A stretch of 64,000 nucleotides of DNA from Pedobacter cryoconitis. GTDB taxonomy: Bacteria > Bacteroidota > Bacteroidia > Sphingobacteriales > Sphingobacteriaceae. Positions 9,324 to 18,400 of the stretch are shown here, in pieces. The stretch is from the NCBI RefSeq assembly GCF_014207135.1, contig NZ_JACHCC010000014.1, positions 124,001 through 188,000 on the forward strand, in the 5' to 3' direction. Numbering within the stretch: the stretch's first letter is position 1; each line of letters starts with the position of its first letter. Made by a program: the position numbers and the translations under genes. The notes below the pieces were generated by a model. The model did no database searches and had not been told where the DNA came from. It saw only the letters and a list, made by a program, of their open reading frames with translations.

Positions 9324-9360
9324 CGGGGATGAGTCGGAGGGCTTATCCCCGTTTCTTTTT
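9324..9360 (+). terminator. Hairpin with T-run on the plus strand, no plus-strand gene in front
   Basis: CGGGGAT (9324-9330) pairs with ATCCCCG (9345-9351) and is followed by TTTCTTTTT, the form of an intrinsic terminator for plus-strand transcription. No plus-strand gene ends here; the minus-strand VirJ-like gene ends at 9359. It may instead end a small RNA, or the stem may serve the minus strand. Confidence 0.4.
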
Positions 9361-10054
9361 ACAAGCCTTTGATAATGGTTCTCGACACATGAGGAATATC
9401 ATCGTCAAAACGGTGAGAACCCGGAATGACAACCTTGTGTAGTTTATCAGTAGCTTTCAAAGCTTTATAAAAATCACTTTCCTCATCTTTACCAAAGATA
9501 CACCAGACTGGAACTACAGACTTTGACAACTCCGGCATGACTTTATATTTCTCCTTATCAGTAGAACCAAAATTCAGCATGTTCTTCAATTTCACAACAT
9601 AGCCCGTTGAAAATCCAGGGGAAAGCAGGACCAGCGAGTTCAGTTTTTCAGCCAGATTTCCTGGTAAACGGGATGGTACAAATGCGGCAACATCCGCCCC
9701 AAAAGAATAACCAATCATAGAAAAAGACTCTTTACCCCATGCTTTCAGATAGGAAGTTAAAATAAGCTGCATATCCCTGGCAAAATGTTCGGGAGTCCTC
9801 TGGTTCCAGAAGTATTTACGGGTATCCAATGCAACGACAGCATATCCGCTTTTCACCAGTTCTTTAACAGTTCCTTCAGAAAACTTATTCCAGCCACCAT
9901 CCCCTGTTAAGAAAACCAATAGTGGTTTAGCCGAACGGACATAATGTATATGTAAAGGGTATTCTGATAGTTCGCGTGGGATTTGGGCATTAACGTTCGT
10001 CAGACCTGTGGCCATGAAGAGCATAACGGCGCTTAATATGGTGGTTAGTTTCAT
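9359..10054 (-). CDS. VirJ/AcvB-like exported alpha/beta-hydrolase
   Basis: The ATG at 10054 gives 231 residues beginning with a signal peptide (MKLTTILSAVMLF to NVNA); starting 13 codons earlier would bury the signal. The body matches the VirJ/AcvB domain: FLTGDGGWNKF, ALDTRKYFWNQRTPE, the nucleophile motif GYSFGAD, a downstream FGKDEESD acid region and a late His in GSHRFDDD. In Agrobacterium the related AcvB acts on lysyl-phosphatidylglycerol in the periplasm, so a phospholipid substrate is a reasonable guess here, but this is inference. The protein has a single domain, unlike longer two-domain AcvB. No co-directional neighbour is close. Confidence 0.8.
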   Translation of the reverse strand: MKLTTILSAVMLFMATGLTNVNAQIPRELSEYPLHIHYVRSAKPLLVFLTGDGGWNKFSEGTVKELVKSGYAVVALDTRKYFWNQRTPEHFARDMQLILTSYLKAWGKESFSMIGYSFGADVAAFVPSRLPGNLAEKLNSLVLLSPGFSTGYVVKLKNMLNFGSTDKEKYKVMPELSKSVVPVWCIFGKDEESDFYKALKATDKLHKVVIPGSHRFDDDIPHVSRTIIKGL

Positions 10055-10402
10055 CGTGCCGCAATTTACAGAAAAGCAATCTAATCGCACCAATATGTGA
10101 TCACAATCATTTTTCAGGCCGGTGGACAGTTTTATATTTGAAAAGATAATTTATTCAAACGCTGGTGGATGCCGGTTAGTTATAAGGGGGTTTTACCGGG
10201 AAGTTCAGCCCCCTTCCTAAGCTTTATCCGATTGGGCTTTACCAAAATATAACATTTAAATGAAGATAAATTTGTCTTTTATTATCCAAACCCCTGAATT
10301 TGGTACAGGGTTTGCCCATAGTTCTCATAGGAGATATATTTTTATCTGGTAACCTTCATGAAGATAAAAACCAGCTTATATCTATTAGAAACCTATTGAG
10401 AA
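10055..10402. other. 348-base intergenic region with two hairpins
   Basis: The space between the divergent VirJ-like gene and the receiver gene. It holds AAGGGGG (10184-10190) pairing with CCCCCTT (10209-10215), and AAACCCCTG (10288-10296) pairing with CAGGGTTT (10306-10313) with one bulge. Neither has a strong T-run. No ORF of note was seen. The stems may be leader structures or part of a small RNA; that is a guess. Confidence 0.35.
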
Positions 10403-10768
10403 ATGATAAAGCAAATTTATGTTGTCGAAGATGATCAGGATATCAGACAGATCATAGAAATCATTCTGGAAGACGAAGGGTATAAGGTCAGACTTTTTCC
10501 TGATATTTCTTCCTTCCACGCAGCCAAAGCAGACACTATCCCCGATTTATATTTACTGGATGTTATGTTACCCGATGGCAATGGCCTCGACTTATGTAAA
10601 GAAATAAGGACATCACAACAAACGAAAGATATACCGATTATTGTGATGTCTGCGCATGCCAGAGAAGAAGCTATCTTTAAACAGTGTAATCCGAATGATT
10701 TTATCAGTAAACCATTTGATTTGAATGATATCCTCTTTAAAATAAAGAAGCAGATAATGCTACATTAG
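10403..10768 (+). CDS. Single-domain response regulator (receiver)
   Basis: A 121-residue CheY-like receiver with no output domain. Phosphoacceptor Asp53 is in YLLDVMLPDG, the acidic pocket is Glu9-Asp10-Asp11 in VVEDDQD, the switch residue is Ser83 in IVMSAHA and Lys103 is in FISKPFD. It would pass a phosphoryl signal by protein contact rather than by binding DNA. No histidine kinase is encoded nearby, so it is an orphan in this window. Its last 32 bases overlap the 3' end of the convergent histidine decarboxylase gene. A second orphan receiver is at 47069-47413. Confidence 0.9.
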   Translation: MIKQIYVVEDDQDIRQIIEIILEDEGYKVRLFPDISSFHAAKADTIPDLYLLDVMLPDGNGLDLCKEIRTSQQTKDIPIIVMSAHAREEAIFKQCNPNDFISKPFDLNDILFKIKKQIMLH

Positions 10769-11882
10769 TTTCCGCTATTTCTTCAACCAGTCTGTCAATC
10801 TGATCTTTGGTTACATTAGGCATACATATAATGTGACACCAGCCATTTTCCATGGCCAGTTGCCATTTGATCCGGACATTCATCGCCGGTTCAGGCAGGT
10901 TTACAGTAATAGAATCCGGGTTCCTCCAGGCATTGACCCCAATCTCCTTTAATCTCATTTCTGCATAAGCTGCTACTTCCAGACTATGTAAGGCTCTTTT
11001 TTTAAACCCATCGAGTCCCAGGCATTTGATCATGTACCACAAAAATAATGGCGTATGACCATTTCTTGAACCCGTTATGGTGGTATCCATACTTCCTGTA
11101 TAAGAAACAGAGCGTGCAATCCGGTCCCTGTTGTTCTTTTTAACCACTACTACCCCACAAGGAATCGGCGAACCGATAAACTTATGACCACTAATTGCAA
11201 TACTATCCGCTCCGTCAGCAAAATCAAATGCCGGACGCGGTTCTATAAAAGCACTGTAACTTCCCGAAAGGGCACCATCTGCATGAATATAATAATGCTG
11301 GATGGCCAGATCCTGTAAAATACCTTTGATTTTACTGACATCATCCCGTGCTTCGGTCATCGTCGTACCTATGTTGGCAAAAATAATGACCGGCATATGC
11401 CTGTTCATTTTGATAGTATCCCTCAGATCTTCATAATCTATTTCACCGCTCGGCTGTGTACGGATAACGATATTAGGCATATTCAGCAGATGAAGGTTTT
11501 TCTGCACACTGTAGTGTGTAGCCTGCGAAAAGTACACCATCCCTTTCGGATGAATTTCTCTGGCCAGATATAACCCATATAAATTACCTTCAGAACCACC
11601 GTTGGTCACATAACCCCACCAGTTATTTACCGGTGCCCTGAAAAGTTCAGCAAAAAACTGCAGCACTTCCCTTTCCATTTCACGTGTACCTATGTTATAG
11701 GTAGAAGGGACAAAAGGATCTCCAAGATTGTTGATGGGAAAATTCAGAAAATCCGCCAGTTTAGCGTAATCAAAATCCTTTGATACCGGGTACCCAAGCA
11801 TCAGTTCCGAGTCGGCAGTTAATCTTTCCATTAATTCCTTCAGTCTCCCTGCGTTTTCCGGGGAGAGGATATACTGTTCCAT
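10737..11882 (-). CDS. hdc: Histidine decarboxylase, PLP-dependent
   Basis: A 381-residue group II PLP decarboxylase. The Schiff-base Lys234 is in SGHKFIGSPIPCG, a pattern typical of bacterial PLP histidine decarboxylases. His123 (ATHYSV) would stack on the cofactor and Asp202 (HADGA) would bind the pyridine nitrogen. The length fits the Morganella/Acinetobacter enzymes of about 380 residues. The reaction is L-histidine to histamine plus CO2 in the cytoplasm; a related serine or other amino acid decarboxylase is the main alternative. It diverges from an Lrp/AsnC gene 167 bases away, a common arrangement for an amino-acid-responsive regulator. No histidine/histamine antiporter is seen beside it. 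Confidence 0.82.
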   Translation of the reverse strand: MEQYILSPENAGRLKELMERLTADSELMLGYPVSKDFDYAKLADFLNFPINNLGDPFVPSTYNIGTREMEREVLQFFAELFRAPVNNWWGYVTNGGSEGNLYGLYLAREIHPKGMVYFSQATHYSVQKNLHLLNMPNIVIRTQPSGEIDYEDLRDTIKMNRHMPVIIFANIGTTMTEARDDVSKIKGILQDLAIQHYYIHADGALSGSYSAFIEPRPAFDFADGADSIAISGHKFIGSPIPCGVVVVKKNNRDRIARSVSYTGSMDTTITGSRNGHTPLFLWYMIKCLGLDGFKKRALHSLEVAAYAEMRLKEIGVNAWRNPDSITVNLPEPAMNVRIKWQLAMENGWCHIICMPNVTKDQIDRLVEEIAETNVALSASLF

Positions 11883-12049
11883 CTTACAAATACAATTAGT
11901 TTAAATGATATGTAAAATAAGTAATCTTAAATTTATGAAACTATTATTTGGCATAAATTAGAAAACAAACACTATTATACTGATATTTACAGTTTTTATA
12001 AACCTTTTGATAGGCTTATAATTAATTCATACAGTATAAAAAAACTATC

Positions 12050-12514
12050 ATGGAACCATTTGATGCAATTGACAGGAAGATTTTAAAGGTTTTACAGGAA
12101 GATGCACGTTTAAATACCAAACAAATTGCCGGTAAAATCGGGTTAACAGTTACCCCAACTTATGAACGGCTAAAAAAAATAGAACAGACGGGGGTTGTCA
12201 AAGATTATGTGGCTTTACTGGACCGGGATAAGATTGGCAAGACGATCGTTGCTTTTATTAATGTTTCGCTGCAACTGCATTCCAAACCATTAATTACTGT
12301 ATTTGAGAAGGCGATTACTAAAGTTCCCGAAGTGATGGAATGTTTTCACGTCGCCGGTAATTTCGACTATCTGCTCAAAGTAGTCGTTAACGATATGAAC
12401 AGTTATCAGAATTTTCTTTCCAACAAACTCGCTACCATAGAAAATATTGCACATGTGCAGAGTTCATTTGTAATGACAGAAATCAAACATCAGACTGCCT
12501 ATGTACTTGATTAA
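12050..12514 (+). CDS. Lrp/AsnC family transcriptional regulator
   Basis: A 154-residue protein with an N-terminal winged HTH (FDAIDRKILKVLQEDARL, then LTVTPTYERLKKIEQTG) and a C-terminal RAM/ligand-binding domain (about 65-145) containing the expected EVMECFHVAGNFDYLLKVV stretch. Members bind amino acids and form octamers on promoter DNA. Being divergent from hdc, it is the likely regulator of that gene and of itself, with histidine or histamine as a possible effector; this rests on position only. A 10-bp stem terminator follows its stop. Confidence 0.88.
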   Translation: MEPFDAIDRKILKVLQEDARLNTKQIAGKIGLTVTPTYERLKKIEQTGVVKDYVALLDRDKIGKTIVAFINVSLQLHSKPLITVFEKAITKVPEVMECFHVAGNFDYLLKVVVNDMNSYQNFLSNKLATIENIAHVQSSFVMTEIKHQTAYVLD

Positions 12515-12528
12515 AAAATATGGAAGCC

Positions 12529-12570
12529 AGCAGACCTTCGAGTATTAACCTGTCTGTTTCAGGTCTGCTG
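12529..12570 (+). terminator. Hairpin after the Lrp/AsnC gene
   Basis: CAGCAGACCT (12529-12538) and AGGTCTGCTG (12561-12570) form a perfect 10-bp stem 15 bases after the stop codon. The following bases are only mildly T-rich, so the strength as a terminator is uncertain. Confidence 0.5.
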
Positions 12571-12647
12571 ATATCCCCGTTTCTAATCCGGCGGTTCTTT
12601 AATCAGTCGGTTGGAATGAACAATTGATTTTCGCATGTTTATTGATG

Positions 12648-12684
12648 TGTATAATAAAAGATTTAAACGGGCTCTTATTATACA
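12648..12684. repeat. 10-bp inverted repeat upstream of the XRE gene
   Basis: TGTATAATAA (12648-12657) and TTATTATACA (12675-12684) are exact reverse complements 17 bases apart. They lie in the otherwise empty stretch between the Lrp/AsnC gene and the XRE gene (12515-12864), where no other gene was seen. An operator for the XRE protein is possible but unproved. Confidence 0.4.
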
Positions 12685-12864
12685 GTAACAGAAGAACGGC
12701 CAATCTCCCATGCTAAATTGAATTTCACATATATAACTGTAACCACTTACAATCAGGAAATTACAACTGAATCGCTGGTGTAATTAATATTTAGTGTATA
12801 TATTATGCTTTATAAAAAATAAACATTTATAATTAAACATTTTTTTACATAAAAATAACACAAT

Positions 12865-13437
12865 GTGTATCTAAAGATAATTAATAATGTACAACTTGCA
12901 GACGTGGCAGAGAACGATAAAAGCGCATTAAAAGAATACGGTAAACGGGTTAGGACCTTTAGAAAAGAAGCAAATATTTCGCAGGAAGCATTAGCTACCT
13001 TTGCACAGTTGTATCAATCCTATATTGCCTCCATAGAAAAAGGAGATATTAATATAGGAATACTTGCACAGGAAACGCTGAGTAATACATTTGGGGTAAA
13101 ACATTATCAGTTGTCTGATCCTGATTTCCCTATTCCTCCCAAAAATGTTTTAAGGGAAAACATCAGACGGTATATCGCCTCTAAAAACATTGATCCTGCC
13201 TGTTTAAAAGATAAAATGCCTAACCATGTCAGGCACATGAACGATTTATTGAAAACTGGTTTTCTCAATGAAGCACGGACAAGTAAACAGATCGCTGAAA
13301 AATACAAAAATGAATATGAGCTGGAAATCTCACCAACCCGTATAACTGAAATATTGAGAAAAGGGCCGGGAAGCAACAACATTGAAATTATCAGGCCTTT
13401 GAACGGGAAACAGAACAAGTATAAATTAAAACAATAA
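12865..13437 (+). CDS. XRE-family helix-turn-helix regulator, start uncertain
   Basis: About 177-190 residues. An N-terminal XRE HTH is clear (YGKRVRTFRKEANISQEALA, then YIASIEKGDINIG). The C-terminal half, with TRITEILRKG and IIRPLNGKQNKYKLK, looks like a second helical or winged DNA-binding unit that I cannot name. No in-frame ATG precedes the HTH. The frame can open at GTG 12865 or at GTG 12904, the latter giving MAENDKSALK and the more usual spacing to the HTH. An ATG at 12863 is in another frame and stops at once. The upstream region is AT-rich. No restriction, toxin or phage gene lies beside it, so the target is unknown. Confidence 0.7.
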   Translation: MYLKIINNVQLADVAENDKSALKEYGKRVRTFRKEANISQEALATFAQLYQSYIASIEKGDINIGILAQETLSNTFGVKHYQLSDPDFPIPPKNVLRENIRRYIASKNIDPACLKDKMPNHVRHMNDLLKTGFLNEARTSKQIAEKYKNEYELEISPTRITEILRKGPGSNNIEIIRPLNGKQNKYKLKQ

Positions 13438-13475
13438 GAGCCTGTTAAAAAATCAGCTGATCAGTTCAGGCTCTT
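13436..13475. terminator. Hairpin spanning the XRE stop codon
   Basis: AAGAGCCTG (13436-13444) pairs with CAGGCTCTT (13467-13475), 9 bp, starting within the TAA stop of the XRE gene. It lies between that gene and the convergent 47-residue ORF and may serve as terminator for either strand. Confidence 0.5.
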
Positions 13476-13531
13476 AAATAGAGCTCCTTCGCCTTTTCGA
13501 TGGGCAGAAATTACTGCCATTAACAAAATGG

Positions 13532-13675
13532 TTAGCCTTTTTCTGTTAATTTCTTTCGGTTTAAAAGCTCCTTTATAGCTTCCACATCTTTAGAAAGAAT
13601 GTCAACTATGGTTTTGACAACCTCAGGTTCTTTAACAAGTGTACTCTCCGTTTTTTCTGCCGTTTTTTGTTTCAT
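13532..13675 (-). CDS. Small hypothetical protein, 47 residues
   Basis: An ATG at 13675 opens a 47-codon frame starting MKQKTAEKTESTLVKEPEVV and ending in NRKKLTEKG before a TAA. It is rich in Lys and Glu with a regular hydrophobic pattern in the middle (VVKTIVDILSKDVEAIKELL), as in a short amphipathic helix. It faces the XRE gene across a hairpin. No homolog is recognised. Composition and a clean start and stop argue for a real gene, but length alone makes this tentative. Confidence 0.4.
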   Translation of the reverse strand: MKQKTAEKTESTLVKEPEVVKTIVDILSKDVEAIKELLNRKKLTEKG

Positions 13676-13920
13676 GATGAATGAATGGTCTCATTTAAAT
13701 GACTCGGAATTATTATCTAATGCGGCAAATATAATAAAATACGATCTCCACTAGTTGTTTTATTTTCAATTACTTAACCAAAAATCTAAAAAGAATAACC
13801 TGAAAAATACATTTTCTTTGTTTAAGTGTATTTTTCACACAATTTGTTATTTTTTATCGCTTAATCAGATAAGTAATAATCTTGTTGCAGAACTTAATCA
13901 TCCCCTGCAAATGCCGGCCA

Positions 13921-14391
13921 TTACACAGATTTTGCCAGGGGCCGGTGACTAACAGGAAAATTGCAGGAATTAGCAATAAAACACATTTGATTGGCTTGCG
14001 TATGAAGTTCGTTTGCCTTTGCAATCATTTCTTCCCTGAGTACAGTTACCAAAGGATTCAAAACGACTGCTGTAAACCTTCCGCTTCCACTTTCGTCCTC
14101 TTCCATTGTACCTTCTGCCTGATCAGTATAACCAGTAACAATTACTCCATTCACTGTACATAGATGAAGATACCAGAGCATATGACAGGAAGATAAAGAA
14201 GACAAGAACAATTCTTCCGGATTATACCTTGTCGGATCGCCTAAAAATGATGGATCTGAAGATGCAGGAATATGGATCTGTTTATGCTCAACTGAGATCA
14301 TATGATCCCGGCTATACCCTTTATAACTGGTCGTTCCATGACCAGTATTACCCGTCCATTCAATTGTTGTAAGATATTGATGCTGCTTCAT
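13921..14391 (-). CDS. OsmC-family peroxiredoxin-like protein
   Basis: A 156-residue OsmC/Ohr-fold protein. The first reactive Cys69 is in LSSLSSCHMLWYL on the central helix and the second, Cys143, is in IANSCNFPV near the C-terminus; Cys78 and Cys137 are extra. The NPEELF motif precedes the first Cys, as in the family. Known members reduce organic hydroperoxides with thiols in the cytoplasm. The stop is at 13921, and the roughly 245 bases from there to the small 47-residue ORF are AT-rich with no supported gene. A strong hairpin lies just upstream, isolating it from the PorP gene. Confidence 0.88.
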   Translation of the reverse strand: MKQHQYLTTIEWTGNTGHGTTSYKGYSRDHMISVEHKQIHIPASSDPSFLGDPTRYNPEELFLSSLSSCHMLWYLHLCTVNGVIVTGYTDQAEGTMEEDESGSGRFTAVVLNPLVTVLREEMIAKANELHTQANQMCFIANSCNFPVSHRPLAKSV

Positions 14392-14404
14392 TCTGTTATT
14401 AAAG

Positions 14405-14440
14405 ATATTTAAGGGCCTGGTAGATCAAGCCCTTAAATAT
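14405..14440 (-). terminator. Terminator of the PorP/adhesin gene group
   Basis: ATATTTAAGGGC (14405-14416) and GCCCTTAAATAT (14429-14440) form a perfect 12-bp stem with a 12-base loop, 31 bases after the stop of the minus-strand PorP gene. Confidence 0.65.
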
Positions 14441-14471
14441 AAAAAGAATCAGCCGTCCTTAAGCTAAAGGC

Positions 14472-15371
14472 TTAAAGTAATTTAGGTTGCGCGGCCTTTT
14501 TGCCAAAACGTAACCCTACAGCAACCTCGTGAGTTCCTTTACTGATCCTTCCAAGATTAGAACTACCAAACCCTGTCTGATAACTGTATCCAAATTTGAT
14601 ATTATTATTCAGGATAACGGATAATATGCCTGCAATCTCGTCCGTGGTCCTGTAATTTACCCCAAATCCAAACCTGTCTTTCAGGTAAACTGTGGCTGAC
14701 ACATCAGCCTGAGTATCAAAAGTCCTTGCATAAGCAACCATAGTCGCTGGCTTTAGCTTCACCTCCTCATTCAATGTAAAAAGATAGGCCCCGCTAAAAT
14801 AATAGGTATTACTATAATTTCTCTTTTCTTCAGCAGATGCTGTACCAAGACTGCGAAAACTTAATCGTGGTAATGAAGCGCCAATGTAATACTTTTCCGG
14901 GCTATACAACATAACACCCAACCCTGCTGTCCCAACCGTTTCCCGGATATCATTGCGAAAACTGATATCATGCGGGTCAACTTCCGAATAACTTGCTATA
15001 TAATTTCTGAAACCCGCACTGACAGAAGCTGCGAGAAAATTACCCTCAGAAAGCTGTACTGATTTAGCAAAAAACGCAGAAACCTCCGTCAGTTTTTCAA
15101 TATTGAATTTATCATAAGTCAATGATAATCCTGCCGCACCATTTATCTTCTCCAATGGCAGACTTCCATTTAACTGAAAAGTATATGGAGCACCTTCTAT
15201 TCCCGCCCATTGTTTTCTGCTGTTCAGATTTACTGATCCGGCTTTATCTAATAAAGAATAAGCTGTATTAAAAGGAATCTGGTTATCATGGTATTGATTA
15301 AATGAACCGGACTGCTGGGCCTGACTGATATGCACCATCAGGATCATTGCAATAATTAAAAAGAATTTCAT
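14472..15371 (-). CDS. PorP/SprF family T9SS outer-membrane protein
   Basis: A 299-residue protein with a signal peptide ending near residue 19 (SQA-QQSG) and a beta-barrel-like body of alternating strands. It carries PorP/SprF features such as FNPAYS-like FNTAYSLLDKAG, SLTYDKFN and the glycine-rich VGLRFG end. Members bind or anchor T9SS type B substrates at the outer membrane. The gene directly follows, on the same strand, a giant protein with a gliding-type C-terminal domain, the usual substrate-partner pairing, with 53 bases between them. Confidence 0.88.
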   Translation of the reverse strand: MKFFLIIAMILMVHISQAQQSGSFNQYHDNQIPFNTAYSLLDKAGSVNLNSRKQWAGIEGAPYTFQLNGSLPLEKINGAAGLSLTYDKFNIEKLTEVSAFFAKSVQLSEGNFLAASVSAGFRNYIASYSEVDPHDISFRNDIRETVGTAGLGVMLYSPEKYYIGASLPRLSFRSLGTASAEEKRNYSNTYYFSGAYLFTLNEEVKLKPATMVAYARTFDTQADVSATVYLKDRFGFGVNYRTTDEIAGILSVILNNNIKFGYSYQTGFGSSNLGRISKGTHEVAVGLRFGKKAAQPKLL

Positions 15372-15393
15372 AGCTATATTTTATATTTTGATG

Positions 15394-15416
15394 AGGCCGG
15401 AATCTGGTCCCGGCCT
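15394..15416. repeat. Short GC-rich hairpin between adhesin and PorP genes
   Basis: AGGCCGG (15394-15400) pairs with CCGGCCT (15410-15416). With no strong T-run it may be a processing or attenuation stem that sets the ratio of PorP to the huge upstream gene; this is inferred from position. Confidence 0.35.
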
Positions 15417-15424
15417 GTTTAGAA

Positions 15425-18400
15425 TTAGTATTTAAGGATAAAATAACCCGTTTTGCTTTTCACCTTGCTGTCTGTCTGATATTCTATCAGGCAGAAATAA
15501 GTTCCTTGTGGTAAAGCTTCCCCGGATTTTGATTTCCCCACAAAAACATGCTGATCATTATCGTATCCTTCCACATCGAATACTTTAAGACCATTACGAT
15601 TAATGATAGTCACTTTATTCAGCGGAAAATCTTTAATACCGTCTATCGAAAGAAATTCGTTTACTCCGTCTCCATTAATTGACAAAGCCGGATGAACCCT
15701 CAACCCATCCCCTATTGCATCTGCTATCTGAACATCCTGTACGGAAAACTCTGCGGCTGCATAACGATCATTACCTAACTGAACAGCAGTGATTTGTGTT
15801 TTACCAATTCTTAATCCTTTAAGATCGTTCCCGGTCAGGGAAACAAGATCAGGATTTGCCACCTTAAACGTAACCGGCAGACCAGCACTTGAAACTGCTT
15901 TCAAACTATAAACACCGTTGAGCTGAAGAACCGGTATACTTTCAAAAGTAATCGTCTGTGCAACTTTGCTAACCAGGAGCAGACGAGTAGCACTTGGTGT
16001 TGTTGCATAATTTGGATTAGCCGGAGCAGTAGCCGTTATGAATACATTTCCGACACCCGTCAGATGTATTTTATTATCCTTAATAATAGCTACAGCCGGG
16101 TCGGCACTACTCAATACCGGCGTTTCTCCACTTGTCAGTGTTACATTAGGTACAAAATCAGTATCGCCAACAAATTTTGAAGCGATCGGATCAAACGTTA
16201 TCGTTCTGGTTGTAGAGGTAATGGTTAAATTTCCGCTGATATAGTTAAAACTATAATTACCGGCCGAAGCACCGGATAGGATAATCGGATATACACCAGC
16301 TGGCGAATTTTGTACCGCAAGCGTAGAAGCCAGAGGAGGGTTCTGTATCACATTTTGCCCCTCAGCATTTACAAAACCACTGTATTTAAAAGTTAAAACT
16401 GGGTTATCAGCACCAAATATTCTTGTTTTATGATCGGCAGTTACTGTTAATACAGCTTTATCAACAGCTAAAATTCCGGTTTCATAACTAAACGTATAAT
16501 TTTGAGCAGAAGCAGAATTGCCCGAAATACTATAGGTCCCCGCAGGAGATAATGGGTTCGCTGTCGTAGTCAGCAAAGCTGGTGCAGCTATAGCAGTAAC
16601 CAAAGTTTCTCCATTTACAAAACCATCATAAGTTGCGGTTAAGACAGGGTTTGATTGTCCGTACAATCTCGTTTTATTATCCGCCCGTACAATCAGCATC
16701 CTTTTATTAACAATCAGGGATTTACTAACCACAACAGCAGTAAAACCGGTTGTAGCTGCAAAAGACGCTGTAATATTTACAGTCCCCGATCCTACAATTT
16801 TCACTCTTCCGTTCTCAATTACAGCAACTGTCAGATTATCTGAAGCATAAGTTGGCTGTAATCCCGAATCAGCAGTAACAGCAGGATTAAAACTGGCATC
16901 TCCATAACTCACTACCGGCAAATCAGGATAAACGACTGATGGTACACTTTTAATGGACAACTGTCCGGCTATATAACTAATGGTATAATTAGACGCAGTT
17001 GCCGCACTCACATTAATCGGATAAATCCCTTTTCCTGAACCGGCCGTTGCTGTCGTCACTACAACAGGTTTGTCAATTAAAACAGAAGATTGATCACCGT
17101 TGACAAAACCAGTATAAGTAATAGTAAATACAGGATCAGGTTGCCCCACTCCTCTTTCAGCATTGTCAGCTTTAATAGTTAAAGCTGCAGGTGTCACATT
17201 AAAAGTGCCAGGTAAATAACTGACTATATAATTTGAAGTTACTGTTAAACCTGAAACATTAACCGGATAGATCCCCACCCCTGAGGACCTGGTTACTGTA
17301 GTGGAAACCACTGTCTTCAGATTTAAATCAATTGCATTATCCTGTGAGGCAAGCCCAGTATATGATAATATAAGTTCTGGAATTTCCTGACCATACGACT
17401 TGGCCACATCAATGACTTTGACCGTAAGTGGCGTTTTTGTAACTGTCAGTACCCCTTGCTGATAACTGAATCTATAATTTGAAGCCACAGCTCCGGTCAC
17501 ACTGATGGGATAGATGCCCGCATTCGTGTTTATGCTTGCAGTGGTTGAAACCTGAGGTTTAACACTTAAAACATTTTCAGTTTCACCATAAGCCAGCCCG
17601 GCATAACTTACCGTCAGTAAAGGATTTGTCTGATTATACCCTCTGGTCTGCGGATTCGCAGTAATTGTAACTGGTTTCTGATCCACTTTCAGTATTGCCG
17701 TTCCAATAATCCCCGGACCAAAAGTAGCAGTGACTACTGTTGTACCGGTTCCTTTGATTTCCAGTAAGCCTGTAGCGTTCACTATAGCTACTGCAGGATT
17801 TGCAACTGAATATATCGGTTCTTTCCCTAAACTCATTGCTGCCGGATCGAAGGCAGCGTCCCCATAGGTCTTATTCATTGATGCAAAAGCAATATTTCCT
17901 TCCGTCAACCTTCCATTCACAAAAGTGATTGTATAATCGGTTGAACTCAAACCTGAAGGAACAATCAGGAAATCATTTCCATCAGCCTGTTTGGTAAATA
18001 CAAGTGCACCTGATAACTTACTGACATCGTCCTGATTAACAAAACCTTCAAAGCGGGCAGTAAAAACAGGATCGGCCTGTCCCGTCAGTTTAGATTTATT
18101 GTCAGCAATTACACTTAAAGCTATTTTCGAAACACTAATATGCTGACTAAGGAGACCAGGTCCAAAAACCCCGTCTTCTGTTTGTGAAGCCGTTATATCT
18201 GCTTCGCCTGCACCTATTACTTTAACTACCCATTCACCCGCTGCATTTTTTTCTACAAGGGCTACATTAGGGTTACTGCTATTGAAAATGATTTCATTTG
18301 TCGAATTACTGGTCACCTGAAAGGCCAGAGGCTGGCTTCCATAGACTGCTGAGACAGGGAAGCCTGAAAAAGTAATCACCTGTTCTTTTTTAGACTCTAC

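Noticed and set aside
13755-13952. Open frame of 65 codons on the plus strand
   Set aside because: AT-driven low-complexity composition, and it runs into the OsmC gene on the other strand; no start signal or family resemblance.
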